From positions 1 through 64,000 of the forward strand of contig JAVXUO010000851.1 of NCBI GenBank assembly GCA_033065855.1: a DNA stretch of 64,000 nucleotides, read 5' to 3'. Position numbers and translations under genes: made by a program. The notes beneath the pieces are model-generated. The model was given only the letters and a program-made list of their open reading frames with translations, was not told where the DNA came from and did no database searches. Each line of letters starts with the position of its first letter. Positions within the stretch are counted from its first letter, which is position 1. This document shows, piece by piece, positions 23,949 through 33,846 of the stretch. Source of the stretch: Escallonia rubra (taxonomy: Eukaryota; Streptophyta; Magnoliopsida; Escalloniales; Escalloniaceae).

Positions 23949-25121
23949 AGGGTTAATTACACCTATATCTCTGAGGTTTGAGGCTAATTACACGCGATGA
24001 CAATAGTTTGTACCGGAAACGAGGCACCGGGTGACTCGGACGCTAGAAAACGCGACTAGGCCAAGCCACGCCCATGACTGGGCCGTGGCTGCGAGAAAAT
24101 GGGGCGGGGGAACCACAGGGCTGCGAGAATTTTCGCCAAGGCCGTGGCTGCCTCGGCCGAGAAAATGGGGCGTGCGCGCGGGTTACACTTATGTCCGTTG
24201 ACCAAACGGAACCCTAAAAATCCTAACAGTTTTGATGAAAAAACTGTATTGCCCCTAAGTTGGAATCTTATTTTTTTTTTTCTAATGCCATTACTTCATT
24301 AAAAAAAAAGAAAAGAAAAACTTTACTTCATCTTTACTTTACTCTTAACACCCCCCTCCCCCCCCCACGCCAGACGCCTCCCTCCCCCCCCCCCCCCCCC
24401 ATCTGAATCCCCCTTCCTCGTCACCCGCCCACCCCGTCTTCCTCCCTTTCCCCGGCGCCGCATCCCGCCTGCCTCCCCTTTCCTCGTCACCCCGTCACCG
24501 CCCACCCCGTCTATCTCCCCCTTCCTCGTCACCGCCCACCCCAAGCCACCGCGTGTAATCTCCTGCCGGCGTCGAAACCTATCGCCGGCGACATCACTCT
24601 TCCCCTTCATCTCTTCTCTCCTCCCCCACAGCAACCCACTCCCTCATTCCATGCCAGCAGCTCCATCGCCCCACGCCGCCAGTAGCTCCATCGCCCAATC
24701 GAGTTCAGGTCCCTTTTCGGCGACAAGAGGTCGTTGCAATCTTCAGCCGATTGAGACCATTTGAGAAATTGCAGATTGAAACCCCAATTTGCAAATTAGG
24801 GTTTTGAAGCCCTAATTTGCAAATTAGGGGTTTGAAGCCCTAATTTGTAAATTAGGGTTTTGAAACTCCAATGTTTAAATTAAGGCTTAAAATCTTAATT
24901 AAAATTTTTTTAAATATTCTGTATATAAAGGGGTAGTATCGTCATTTTAAAAATACGTATTGCTAACATCATTAAAAAAGTACAATTTTTTTACGGAACC
25001 TTGACGGATGGACACGTCTGATACATTTTAAAAGTATTTGATCACGGAATGTTACATTTTGAAAATGTGTCATTGACTGTAATTACTCCCTAACCTCAGG
25101 GACATAGGTGTAATTAGCCCT
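23949..25121. mobile_element. Non-autonomous MULE-type element
   Basis: The terminal inverted repeats start AGGGTTAATTACACCTATAT and AGGGCTAATTACACCTATGT and share CTGAGGTT and TAATTACA further in. Direct repeats ATAATTT (7 bp) flank it at 23942-23948 and 25122-25128. The end style (AATTACAC...CTGAGGT) matches the MULE at 11288-12496, hence the label, although a 7-bp duplication is shorter than the usual 9. The interior is GC-rich with poly-C runs and a small array of the palindrome CCCTAATTTGCAAATTAGGG near 24783-24870. Confidence 0.7.
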
Positions 25122-25772
25122 ATAATTTATGGTAATAATATTTTGTCAGCTAAAATTTATTTAACCAAAATTTTCAATCACCTGTACATTCAGACTACGG
25201 TACTTATAAAAACCCTTTTAACCGGATGACAACATCAGTAATTAATTTCCTATAGTAAAAAGATACGTCGGCCATGTTCTTCGTATATCGGGACTTGAGG
25301 AGAGACCGCTGCAGTCGGAGCCTCATCGTTCTAGCCTGAGCTCCGGCAACTATCCGGTACTTCTCCTCTCTGTGCATATCTGTATATCCTTTATGGAAAT
25401 TGGTTTTGTAGTCATTGCTTTCTTGTTTTCTGTTCCGTCTTTCCATTAACAAGCCTTGGTTGAAAAATTTATAGTCGACTCTACGTATTATATATTCTTC
25501 GGCTCATAATGTTAAGATACTCAATCTACAAATCGATCTTTGAATAGTTCCTTATGTTTATGCCCATAGTCTTGATTGGGCCCTAATTTTGTATTTTCTA
25601 TTCCGTGTTTTTGTACTGCTAAAGAGTGGCCAAGTACTTATATGTGTTAATTTTTTAGGGAGCTGATCCATTGAGAGCGCGGGCAAAATGGGGTATTTTG
25701 CTAACGCGATCTGGCCGTCCATCCCGAAAGATGGACGACCCAGATCTTTTTTTTTGCGTTTTTTTAAGTACG

Positions 25773-25969
25773 TCCGCTACATTATGTAGCGGACAACTTT
25801 TTGTCTTTTTTTGACAATAATACCCTTTGTGCCCATCCGCTACATTATGTAGCGGACTATCGAGACTACTGTTTTGACTTTTTTTTAAATCCGTCCGCTA
25901 CATTATGTAGCGGACAATTTTTTGATAAAAATACTCTCTGAAAACTCGTCCGCTACATTATGTAGCGGA
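25773..25969. repeat. Left array of four 21-bp palindromes in the Pack-MULE
   Basis: Perfect 10-bp arms TCCGCTACAT / ATGTAGCGGA around one central base occur at 25773-25793, 25836-25856, 25894-25914 and 25949-25969, spaced 55-63 bp. The first lies in the terminal repeat, the others inside it. They could be transposase or host-factor binding sites, or form hairpins in RNA. Confidence 0.95.
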
Positions 25970-25988
25970 CAAGTTTTTATCAAAAAAA

Positions 25989-26636
25989 TTGTCCTTTCTG
26001 ACTATCTTTTTCTCTGTCCTTTCTTTCTCATTTATGTTCTCTGACTATCTCTCTTTCTCTCTCTCTCGATGTCCCCACTCCACTCCCCATTCCTCCTTTG
26101 CTTCTTCTTCAACAACAGAGATATACAATCGTTTGAAGAACTTTAACTGCCCCCAAACAACTGAGATATACAATTCCTTACTCTACGCGCTCTGCGAGGT
26201 CAAAAACTTTCAAGGCGCTTATGCGTTGATCAGAAGGATGATTCGTAAAGGCTGTGTTCCCGACAAGAGAACATACTCAGTTCTGGTTAATGGATGGTGC
26301 TCTACAGGCAAGATGAAAGAGGCCCAAGAATTCTTGGAAGAAATGAGCAGCAAGGGGTTCAATCCACCTGTGCGTGGGCGGGACTTATTGATTGATGGGT
26401 TGTTAAATGCAGGGTATCTTGAATCAGCAAAAGCCCTGGTGAGGAAGATGACCAAGGAGGGATTTGTTCCGGACGTGGGCATATTCAATTCTTTGACGGA
26501 AGCTGTGTGCAAATCTGGGGAGGTAGATTTCTGTATCAGTCTTTATAATGATGTTTGCAGATTGGGGCTTTGTCCTGACATCGAAACCGGTGGTGAGTTC
26601 GAGGAAGAAGCCGCTGGCAGCGGCGAAGAGGGCTGA
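25989..26636 (+). pseudogene. Captured pentatricopeptide-repeat (PPR) protein fragment
   Basis: An open frame of 215 codons. Residues about 58-197 form four consecutive P-type PPR motifs of 35 residues, each ending in a G-x-x-P-type turn (GCVPD, GFNPP, GFVPD, GLCPD). PPR proteins bind organellar RNA; intact members have many more motifs, so this is a piece. It resembles the central part of the Arabidopsis At5g18390 type (from memory). The N-terminus (MSFLTIFF...) comes from transposon DNA and lies just after a palindrome, and the C-terminus (GGEFEEEAAGSGEEG) runs into an unrelated captured piece, so the frame is chimeric. It could be transcribed, but a working RNA-binding protein is unlikely. 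Confidence 0.8.
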
Positions 26637-27210
26637 GGCGGTGGTCGGGGGACCGCGTCGTCGCTGCCCACAGTAATGATAACAGCCCACACCCGAGCTC
26701 GACTCCGGCGTCACCGCAGCAGAGGCGTTCGCCTCCTCCCCGAGCTCCGACCACCACAACCAACAAACCCACGAAGACGCGCCTCCGCCACGCGCTCGCT
26801 TCATGTACAGCTCCGCCTTCGCGACGAGGATGCCGCCATTGTTGCTCCGGCAGCTTCACAGTGATGGCGGTGGTTTTGTGGTGCTTGGGCCTGTGGTAAA
26901 ATTGGGTTGAGAGCGCTGGTGGTTGCGCCGATTGGCCCCGATGAGATACGACCTCACGGTCCTCACCTATGAGCCCAACAATCTGATCCCTCCCCAAACT
27001 ATGAGCGTGTTGTTTGACTGGAACAATTTTCAGTTGCAAGATGTGCGTCTAGGAGGTGAACCGGCCCTTTTCTCGAGAAAGGGATTGTCGATAACTTCAG
27101 GGTTTGTTATATGTAAAGGAAAGTTCTTGAGACTGGTGGCATGGATCATCAGCTGGGAACTTGTGTTCTCTCCTCTGCATCAAGGTGGCTGGAGATCAGA
27201 AAGTTGAAAA
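26637..27210. other. Second captured GC-rich piece in the Pack-MULE, unidentified
   Basis: Base composition changes abruptly from the PPR piece to a GC-rich segment with open frames on both strands (for example 26536-27039 minus and 26923-27207 plus). None matches a family I recognise. It is probably a captured fragment of a different host gene, such as a first exon with its leader. Confidence 0.35.
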
Positions 27211-27214
27211 CATG

Positions 27215-27475
27215 TCCGCTACATAATATAGCGGATGGAGGGTATTAATGTTCTCTGTCAGAACATTAATGACAGAAAGAGAAAAAATGTCTGAAAACTT
27301 GTCCGCTACATAATGTAGCGGACGGACTCTGTCATTAATGTGCTCTGTCAGAACATTAATGACAGAAAGAGAAAAAATGTCTGAAAAGTTGTCCGCTACA
27401 TAATGTAGCGGACGGACGAGGAGGGTATTATTGTCAAAAAAAGACAAAAAGTTGTCCGCTACATAATGTAGCGGA
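27215..27475. repeat. Right array of four 21-bp palindromes in the Pack-MULE
   Basis: Palindromes lie at 27215-27235 (variant with ATATAGCGGA), 27302-27322, 27392-27412 and 27455-27475. The middle two belong to a 90-bp tandem duplication that also contains another hairpin, ATTAATGTTCT-CTGTC-AGAACATTAAT (27244-27270), present nearly intact in the next unit. Confidence 0.93.
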
Positions 27476-27599
27476 CGTACTTAAAAAAACGCAAAAAAAA
27501 AGATCTGGGTCGTCCATCTTTCGGGATGGACGGCCAGATCGCGTTAGCAAAATACCCCATTTTGCCCGCGCTCTCAATGGATCAGCTCCCAATTTTTTA

Positions 27600-30500
27600 T
27601 TCTTACAGAACTTAGATACTCCAGGCAATGATAAGAAAACTGATTAGTATTTCGATACGCAGTGTATGTTAAACCTCATAAAAGGATTGAATCGAATACA
27701 TGTGCTGAACCCTAATGTATATGAGCCATCAAATCAGTAAAAGTAACTCTACCACTACTCGATCTCGAACAAATTAGAAAGCCCCAAGATAACATCAAAC
27801 ACAGAGGATATCATCGATGTACAATACACTAAGAAAGAATGCTTTGGTACAATGCACTTGCTGAGAGAGGGGAAAAGAGAACATAGAGATGGTAGGAAGA
27901 AAAAGGAAGAGTATACTGGCTGATGAGTCGGGTTCAGTGACGAGCAACGCCAAAATTTTTAAATTTAGCATATTAACACGTTTTATTAAATTAGTGAGCA
28001 CCTATAACACGCTTCGGTTATGTGTTATTGACAGAATGTAAAGGGATCAAGCAAATTTATGTGGCCCTCGGACAAGCTTCCTAGTAAATTCTCGAACCCC
28101 CACAGTTTATCAGCAAGCCCAAGTAAGAAAACAAAGCCTCAGGAGAACATCAAACAAAGGGCAAAACCGCAAAAGATATGTTAAGTTCGTTACAATTACT
28201 TAGTAGGCAAGAACTTGAATATGAAATTTGAGACTTGTTTTGAATAATGTACAACAAATTCGGATGCTAAGTTAGGTCTTCTGTGGCCAATTTCCCTTTT
28301 CTCATTCTTCGTTGTAGCCTTTTCTTTATATAAATTAATCCTCACTGGACTTGATTTTCATATTTTATGAACATATTCTTACAGTTGTACTTTGCTCATG
28401 CTCTGGTAATTACCTACGCAATTTCAGATTTTTTGTTGTATCTAATAGCAGTTGTCATTTAATATGTGTACTGCTATCCACTGACTAGATTTATCCAGGC
28501 ATTCATCGTCATACCTATTCCTGAATAATTTGGTTCATTTGTTCAGTAGCATACCTTCCAACCATAATGCGTATCAAACTGACGGTTTACTTTGAGCGCA
28601 CTTCTCAACTTCGTGACTCTTAATAGCCATCCCCCAAGTCCCCAAAGGCTTCACCTGCTGGTTGCGAACATGATAAGCTTCCTGGTAAACGCAAAAACTT
28701 TAAGAAGAGATTATCCACATTTGTCCATGATTTGGAACATATTCTTCATTTGACTTTTCTTGAACACTCAAGAAAAACCTGAAGATATGTCTTTGCTTTC
28801 ATGGGTATTCAAAAGAAATATAACTGTTGAAATAAACCATTTATATGCCTTATATAACGGGAATAATATTAGGAATTTATATGTTTTGATGATGGACATG
28901 AAGGAGCAATAATCATCACGACATTGTGCATAATGAATACATGTATGCGTTCCTTTGTGTTATTAAACATTTACTTCTTTCTCTGTTCCTTTGTTTCCGC
29001 GTGTTATAGAGTGACAACTGATGAGCTATTAATTTTCCTTATTACACCGATTGATATGGCTCAACACATATATTGGAGGCGAGAACTTAGTTGCACAAAG
29101 CGGGGGCGGGAGCGGGGGCGGGGGAGCGTAAGCACCAAGAAGAATCTGAGGTTGGGAGCGACTTGAATAAATAAATGTGTAAAGAGTATTATCATTTGTT
29201 TAGTATAGTTTACATAGCCAGCAACAACAAACAATGAGACTTTAAGGACTTGAAGGAAGAGGAATTGAGTTGAAAAGGGCTTGATTTTCAGGTATTCTCT
29301 CACTTGTTCCATACATCTATATCCAGCTAACGGGATCAAGTTCTCATATTAGCTTGGGATGAGATCCCATGGAGCTCCTAACTTGGAATCGCAAAAGCGA
29401 GTTTCCGAGAGAGAAACGTCACCACATTAGGAGTTTCCTGCAACTAAGGGCGAGAAATAAGTGTTGCTAGATATATTATGCATCAGGCTTGAGTTCCTAT
29501 TTGAGCAGCTAGTCCACTTTTGAATTGCCACATCCCGCGGATGGAGCTTCTGCCTATGATTCTGGGGCATGGAATGTCCGGTGGTTATCATTTGGAGAAA
29601 TAGTAGAACTGTAGAGGCAATAGGAGGTGCTCAGCTGTCAATGCCTTTTCTTCTATCATGAAAGAGGCTATCATGCAGAAAGACCTAAAAGAGGCATATA
29701 TAGGATCCGTGCCAATGAGGATTGAATTAAGATGCCCGACCTTCTCTATCAATTTGAACTTCCTTCTCGGGAGATCTGCAAGCAATATACCTATTACTCT
29801 GACGGAAAGTGGCATTTAATTTCGAAAGACCCATTAACCGATACGTTGGATTGAACAGCGTAATGATTTAGCAACGGCAGATGTGATTTATCTGAGTGAC
29901 TTTTTGGTCATTTGGTAACTTTTTCCTATTTGAGGGCCTTGAGAGATGCCATAGCTTACTTGCCCTCATGTTTCGTTGATAAATTGGTTGTGGTGACTGG
30001 TGAAGTAGTTAGATGAATCCTGTAACAGGATTTAAGATTCAGAGTTCAGTATTCAGAAAAAAGGCAACCTACCTTGTTGATTCTGTGGGTAATCGGTTTC
30101 CTCACATATAGCATCTGGCGGTTTGGATTTGAAGACAGTACAGAATTCATTGGCTTGTCATAGTCTAGGGTATCATTTTTTATATGGAGCATTGTGTTGG
30201 AGCCTGGAGGGCTAGGCTTGACCCTACGCGGAGATTGTACCAACTGTGCAGGTAATTGCTCTTGGTATGTTTTTATTGGAAGTACTCGTGTAAGGACATG
30301 GACAGCATACTTTGAGGTCAATGCTTGTAAGAAGTCGTCAATTTTTCCTATTTCTTGAATTGAAAAACAGGTCTGAGGAAAGAGAAAGGTACTCTTCAGA
30401 TTGTCAATTTTAATGTACTGGAACAAAGTGGTACCCGTTTAATGCTATGGTATTAGCATTTTATGGTAACTCGAGGTTTGGGTTGAGCTCCGTCTTTTGG

Positions 30501-30908
30501 TTTGTCAGCAATGCCTGTGGGTGAAGCTAGAACATGAAATATAGCAATAAGCAGATATAATTCCCTTGACCAAGCCTTTTTTAAGTTGTCATATTTGTTG
30601 GTTGTTTGTGATCTATTTAGTTCCTTTTATGAATGAATTGATAGATTCCATGGATCAAAAGCTACTGTATATTTTTACACGTCGTCTCTATGTTGGATCC
30701 TCTTAGTGCATTACTGTGTGACGAGTCTTTAACTCCTTGTACATAACATTATGCAAATGAACTTGGAAATAAAATTGAAGTGATTGTGGAAAGATCAAGA
30801 GCAAAATAGCATGTAGCTGCGTTCAATAGTACCTATAATGTGCTAACTTCATATTGATTTCCAACAAATCGATTTACTTTTCTGTTAAGCATATTGGCAT
30901 AAATATGA
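27600..30908. other. Long stretch without recognised coding sequence
   Basis: Mostly AT-rich DNA. A G-quadruplex-type run lies at 29102-29124. Minus-strand frames at 29588-29815 and 30046-30426 are protein-like in composition but match no family I know. This may be intronic or 5' flanking DNA of the gene at 31609. Confidence 0.4.
29102..29124 (+). other. G-quadruplex-forming motif
   Basis: Four G runs of 5, 3, 5 and 5 are separated by loops of 1, 3 and 1 nt, satisfying the usual G3+N1-7 rule. Confidence 0.85.
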
Positions 30909-31072
30909 GGGTGTGCCTTGGGGAAGTGGTAAGGTTGCTCAATTTTGACCTAGAGGTCAAGGAAATACTCTATTCACAAAAGTGGGGTTAAGATTGCTTA
31001 TATCAACCCTTGTCAGACCCTATAATGGTGGAAGGCTGGGAGCCTTGTGCACTGGCCCGCCCCTTTTCTGTT
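30909..31072 (+). mobile_element. Au-like SINE
   Basis: Begins GGTGTGCCTTGGGGAAGTGG (tRNA-like box A region), has a box-B-like stretch near AGAGGTCAAGG, and ends GGGAGCCTTGTGCACTGG followed by CCCTTTT. This head and tail are those of the widespread plant Au SINE. No clear target duplication was found, so it is an old copy. Confidence 0.75.
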
Positions 31073-31275
31073 TATTGATGATTAAAATTTGATGACACTT
31101 AAATGCTGTAAAGCATTTTTTTCATCGATGCTTGTTAAAATATCTTTGCATGGGGATTATGAAGTCCATCCTTTCTATAGCAACTTCATTACTGTCTTCT
31201 AAGAAGCTTTACTGTGAACTTTCTCATCTATGTTCATCAAGGTGAAAATATCTTCTCATTCCGTATGTTATTATT

Positions 31276-31389
31276 TTAAAAAAAAAATCCAATTGGAAAA
31301 TATTAGAACTGCATTTCATATATATAACCCGGGAGAATTGAACTCGAGACCTCGAGGCCCCTTGCCAACTCCACCGACCCCTTTGGGTC
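31276..31389 (-). mobile_element. Short tRNA-derived SINE with 16-bp target duplication
   Basis: Perfect direct repeats TCCGTATGTTATTATT flank the element (31260-31275 and 31390-31405). Read on the minus strand it starts with GACCCAAAGGGGTCGG, has GGTGGAGTTGGCAAGGGG (box A-like) and GGTCTCGAGTTCAATTC (box B-like), and ends in a T run. This suggests a tRNA-derived SINE with a poly-T tail. Confidence 0.78.
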
Positions 31390-31608
31390 TCCGTATGTTA
31401 TTATTGGGAAGTAGAGTTTTGCTTTGCTTGTATGATGCTGTTTCTTTTTGTCGTAATGATTGGACATTCCTAAGCGAGTGGGTGATGTTGCACTAGCGCT
31501 ATAGCTATTTGACTTAGCGTTAAAGCAGCCTTATTGGTGTCTTTTATCGAGATTTTCTGTTGTCATAGTATTCTTAAGGTTATGATTTCCGTTTCAGGTA
31601 TTACTAAT

Positions 31609-31981
31609 ATGGCCACGGAAAAAGGTCAAGATGAAAAGCAACAATTGTCAGCTGGAATGACCCCAGCCGTGACTTCATGTCGAAAGAAGAAATCAGAAGA
31701 TGAAACTTTTCTGGAAGACGTGAAGGATCACATTGATGAGTTTATCAATGCTTCAATGGACGAACATAAAACTTGCTTCAAGAAGACCATTCAGAAGGTT
31801 AGAGTTCACGTTTACTTCTGTCCACCAGACTTCAGTATAACTTAATTGTTGAATTTGGTCGCTGACTGAACATTCTTTGCCTCTCTAGATGTTCGGAATG
31901 TCAAAAATCGTTGCAGAAAGAAGTGCTGCGGCAGGGGAAGTTGAAAGCTCTCTACCCCTTCAAACAATCGTGTCTGACTAG
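31609..31981 (+). CDS. Small conserved plant protein of unknown function (two exons)
   Basis: Exons 31609-31797 and 31889-31981 join in phase 0 to give 93 aa. The donor is AAG|GTTAGA and the acceptor CTCTCTAG|ATG. The protein has a polar N-terminus, a charged core (FLEDVKDHIDEFINASMDEH followed by KTCFKKTIQK), then MFGMSKIVAERS and the tail VESSLPLQTIVSD. I recall a family of short plant proteins with the same DHIDEF, DEHKTCFKK and MFGMSK blocks but no established function. There is no signal peptide or membrane segment. An acceptor-like TTTCCGTTTCAG just upstream of the ATG suggests at least one 5' UTR intron, so transcription may begin well upstream. Confidence 0.8.
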
Positions 31982-32204
31982 GTTATATGGCACATCAACT
32001 CATCAAGTGTTCTGCAATATCGAATAATAGATTTCCATTCGCTTTTGTAGTAGAGGGCATGACAGTTTGCACTTCTTTAAAAAATTGTTTTTCAGATGAA
32101 GGAACTTCTCTACTTCTGTGAAGGTCAGTTTCTTTTGGGTTCTTTACCCCTTTTTTGTCTGTCACTCGCCTTTTCTTTCTGAATTGGAGTGCCCAAAGTT
32201 GGGG

Positions 32205-32422
32205 TCATAGTTGTTGAAGTAACGCTCTAAATTGAACCCTAAAACTCTTTTCCTTTGTCTTGGTGCCTTTATACAAGGCTAACATGAATTGGGCATAGTT
32301 GGGATCCCCAGGTTTGGCGGATGTCAATAATGACAAATCAGTCAGGTTATGGGATAATTGAAGAGGCTTTTTAGACGGTGCAATATTTACAGGGGGTACA
32401 ACTGCACACCTGAACTTGAACA
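32205..32422 (-). other. Protein-like minus-strand segment, unidentified
   Basis: An open frame contains VVPPVNIAPSKKPLQL and SLLTSAKPGDPNYAQFMLAL, compositionally like a real protein exon. It ends at a stop at 32205, and upstream runs into repeat block II. I could not assign it; it may be an exon fragment of a broken gene. Confidence 0.25.
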
Positions 32423-32510
32423 TTACTCCGTTGGTACTATTGATCGGCACTCCAGAAAACATATTCTTTTTTTAAGGTGATTATTTTCGGTCATCTTATT
32501 CAGTAACTTA

Positions 32511-33846
32511 GGGTCTGTTTGACAAAACTTTCAGTTTTCAGTTTTTTTTTTTTTAGAAAATTGGAAAGAGGTTTGGTTTTTTTTTTTCTGCCAATTTAAA
32601 AAATTGGTGGGCGTTTGACAGAGTTTATTTTTTTAAAAAAAAAACTAAGAACGTTTGACAAGACAACTTTTTTTTTAATATAAATTTTCACATAGTGAAA
32701 CATAATTATACAAATATATTACAATGTCTTACATATAATTAAACATAATTCTACAAATATGTTACAATGTCTTACAAATAATTAAACATAATTAAACAAT
32801 TACATTACAATAACTTTTACAATGTCTTACACATAATTAAACCAATATATTACATCATGACAAACTTGCCGTGAACTTGTATTTTCATCCTTATCATTTG
32901 GTACCACCTTGCTTTCACAGTTTATACAAGGCACAATGGCTGAACCTTGCATACAGACATGTGTTACTCCCTCAATATTTACTAATCGGGGAAGGGACAA
33001 GCGTGATTTGAACATGATCTCTAATTCTTCCTCTCTGATCGGAAGCGCGGCTTATAAATTGTTTGCAAGGTGACTATAATCACATTGCTTGGTGCCTTAA
33101 TACAGAGCCTGATCTTTCTGTCGTACATAGATGTAACAAACTAGTTGCAGCGATTTGGCTTTTGCTGCTCCTGTATCATAAATTATAAGTGAACCATTTG
33201 TGTTAGATCTTGGAAATGAAGGTGGTGAAGAAGACACACCCGGCGCAAATAAAGGAGATGGCGGTGGCGGCGCTACGAGATGGATGCGCTGCAAGGTAGA
33301 GGCGGTGACCGGTGGAGGCGGTGGGCTGCGAGGTCAGTTGGTGAACGGTGCGGCCGATCGAGCAAGGTGAATTTGATGAAAGTTGTCCTATTTTAGCTAA
33401 TACCCGGCGCAAATAAAGGAGATGGCGGCGGCGATGCTGCGAGATGGATGCACTGCAAGATTGTGGCGGTGACCGGTGGTCGTTGGAGGCGTTGGGCTGC
33501 GGAGTCACGGTGAACGGTGCGGCCGGTCGATCAAGGTGAAAGAGATGGAAAGAAACCCTAGTTTTTTTGGGTTTTATACAAGCAAACAATTGGTGTGCAT
33601 TTGCTGTTGCTGCCTCGGCTTGAACCCTTGACCTCATTAAAGTGTTCATCAGGCCCGCGTGAAACGGATAAAAAAAGAGCAAGAGAAAGAGCTTTTTGCT
33701 CTTTTTAAAAACGAACCCTCTTTAAAAAAGAGTTGTGCCCTTTTTAAAAAGGCAAACCTAGCCAAACACCCCAAACTTCTTGCTCTTTTTCAAAATTTAA
33801 AAATTGGGCCGAAAAAGAGCAAAAAAAAAGAGTGTCAAACCAGCCC
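32511..33846. mobile_element. PIF/Harbinger-like non-autonomous element
   Basis: The ends are GGGTCTGTTTGACA and, inverted, GGGCTGGTTTGACA, flanked by TTA on both sides (32508-32510, 33847-33849), the 3-bp target typical of PIF/Harbinger. Block II copy 1 runs through uninterrupted at about 8450. The interior has a direct repeat of about 135 bp (33238-33370 and 33402-33540, each with GGCGCAAATAAAGGAGATGG) and GAGC/GCTC-rich subterminal hairpins. There is no transposase. Confidence 0.7.

Larger units (their letters stand above)
25658..27590. mobile_element. Pack-MULE carrying a PPR gene fragment
   Basis: The terminal inverted repeats are 169 bp (25658-25826 and 27422-27590) and I read them as identical base for base. 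The flanking target duplication AATTTTTTA is perfect and 9 bp long (25649-25657, 27591-27599). No transposase is present. The interior holds a captured pentatricopeptide-repeat gene piece (25989-26636), a second GC-rich piece of unknown origin (about 26590-27205), and arrays of a 21-bp palindrome at both ends. Identical repeats and target site indicate recent insertion. It may lie in a 5' UTR intron of the gene at 31609, but that is not proven. Confidence 0.95.

Noticed and set aside
25989..26636. PPR frame as a normal host gene
   Set aside because: It lies wholly inside a TIR element with target duplication, has only four motifs, and both protein ends come from foreign sequence.
25773..27475. 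CRISPR-like array
   Set aside because: Repeats are palindromes in a eukaryotic transposon with unequal spacers and no cas genes.
31340..31380. tRNA gene
   Set aside because: Box-A and box-B-like motifs are present, but no cloverleaf can be folded; the 16-bp target duplication shows it is a SINE.
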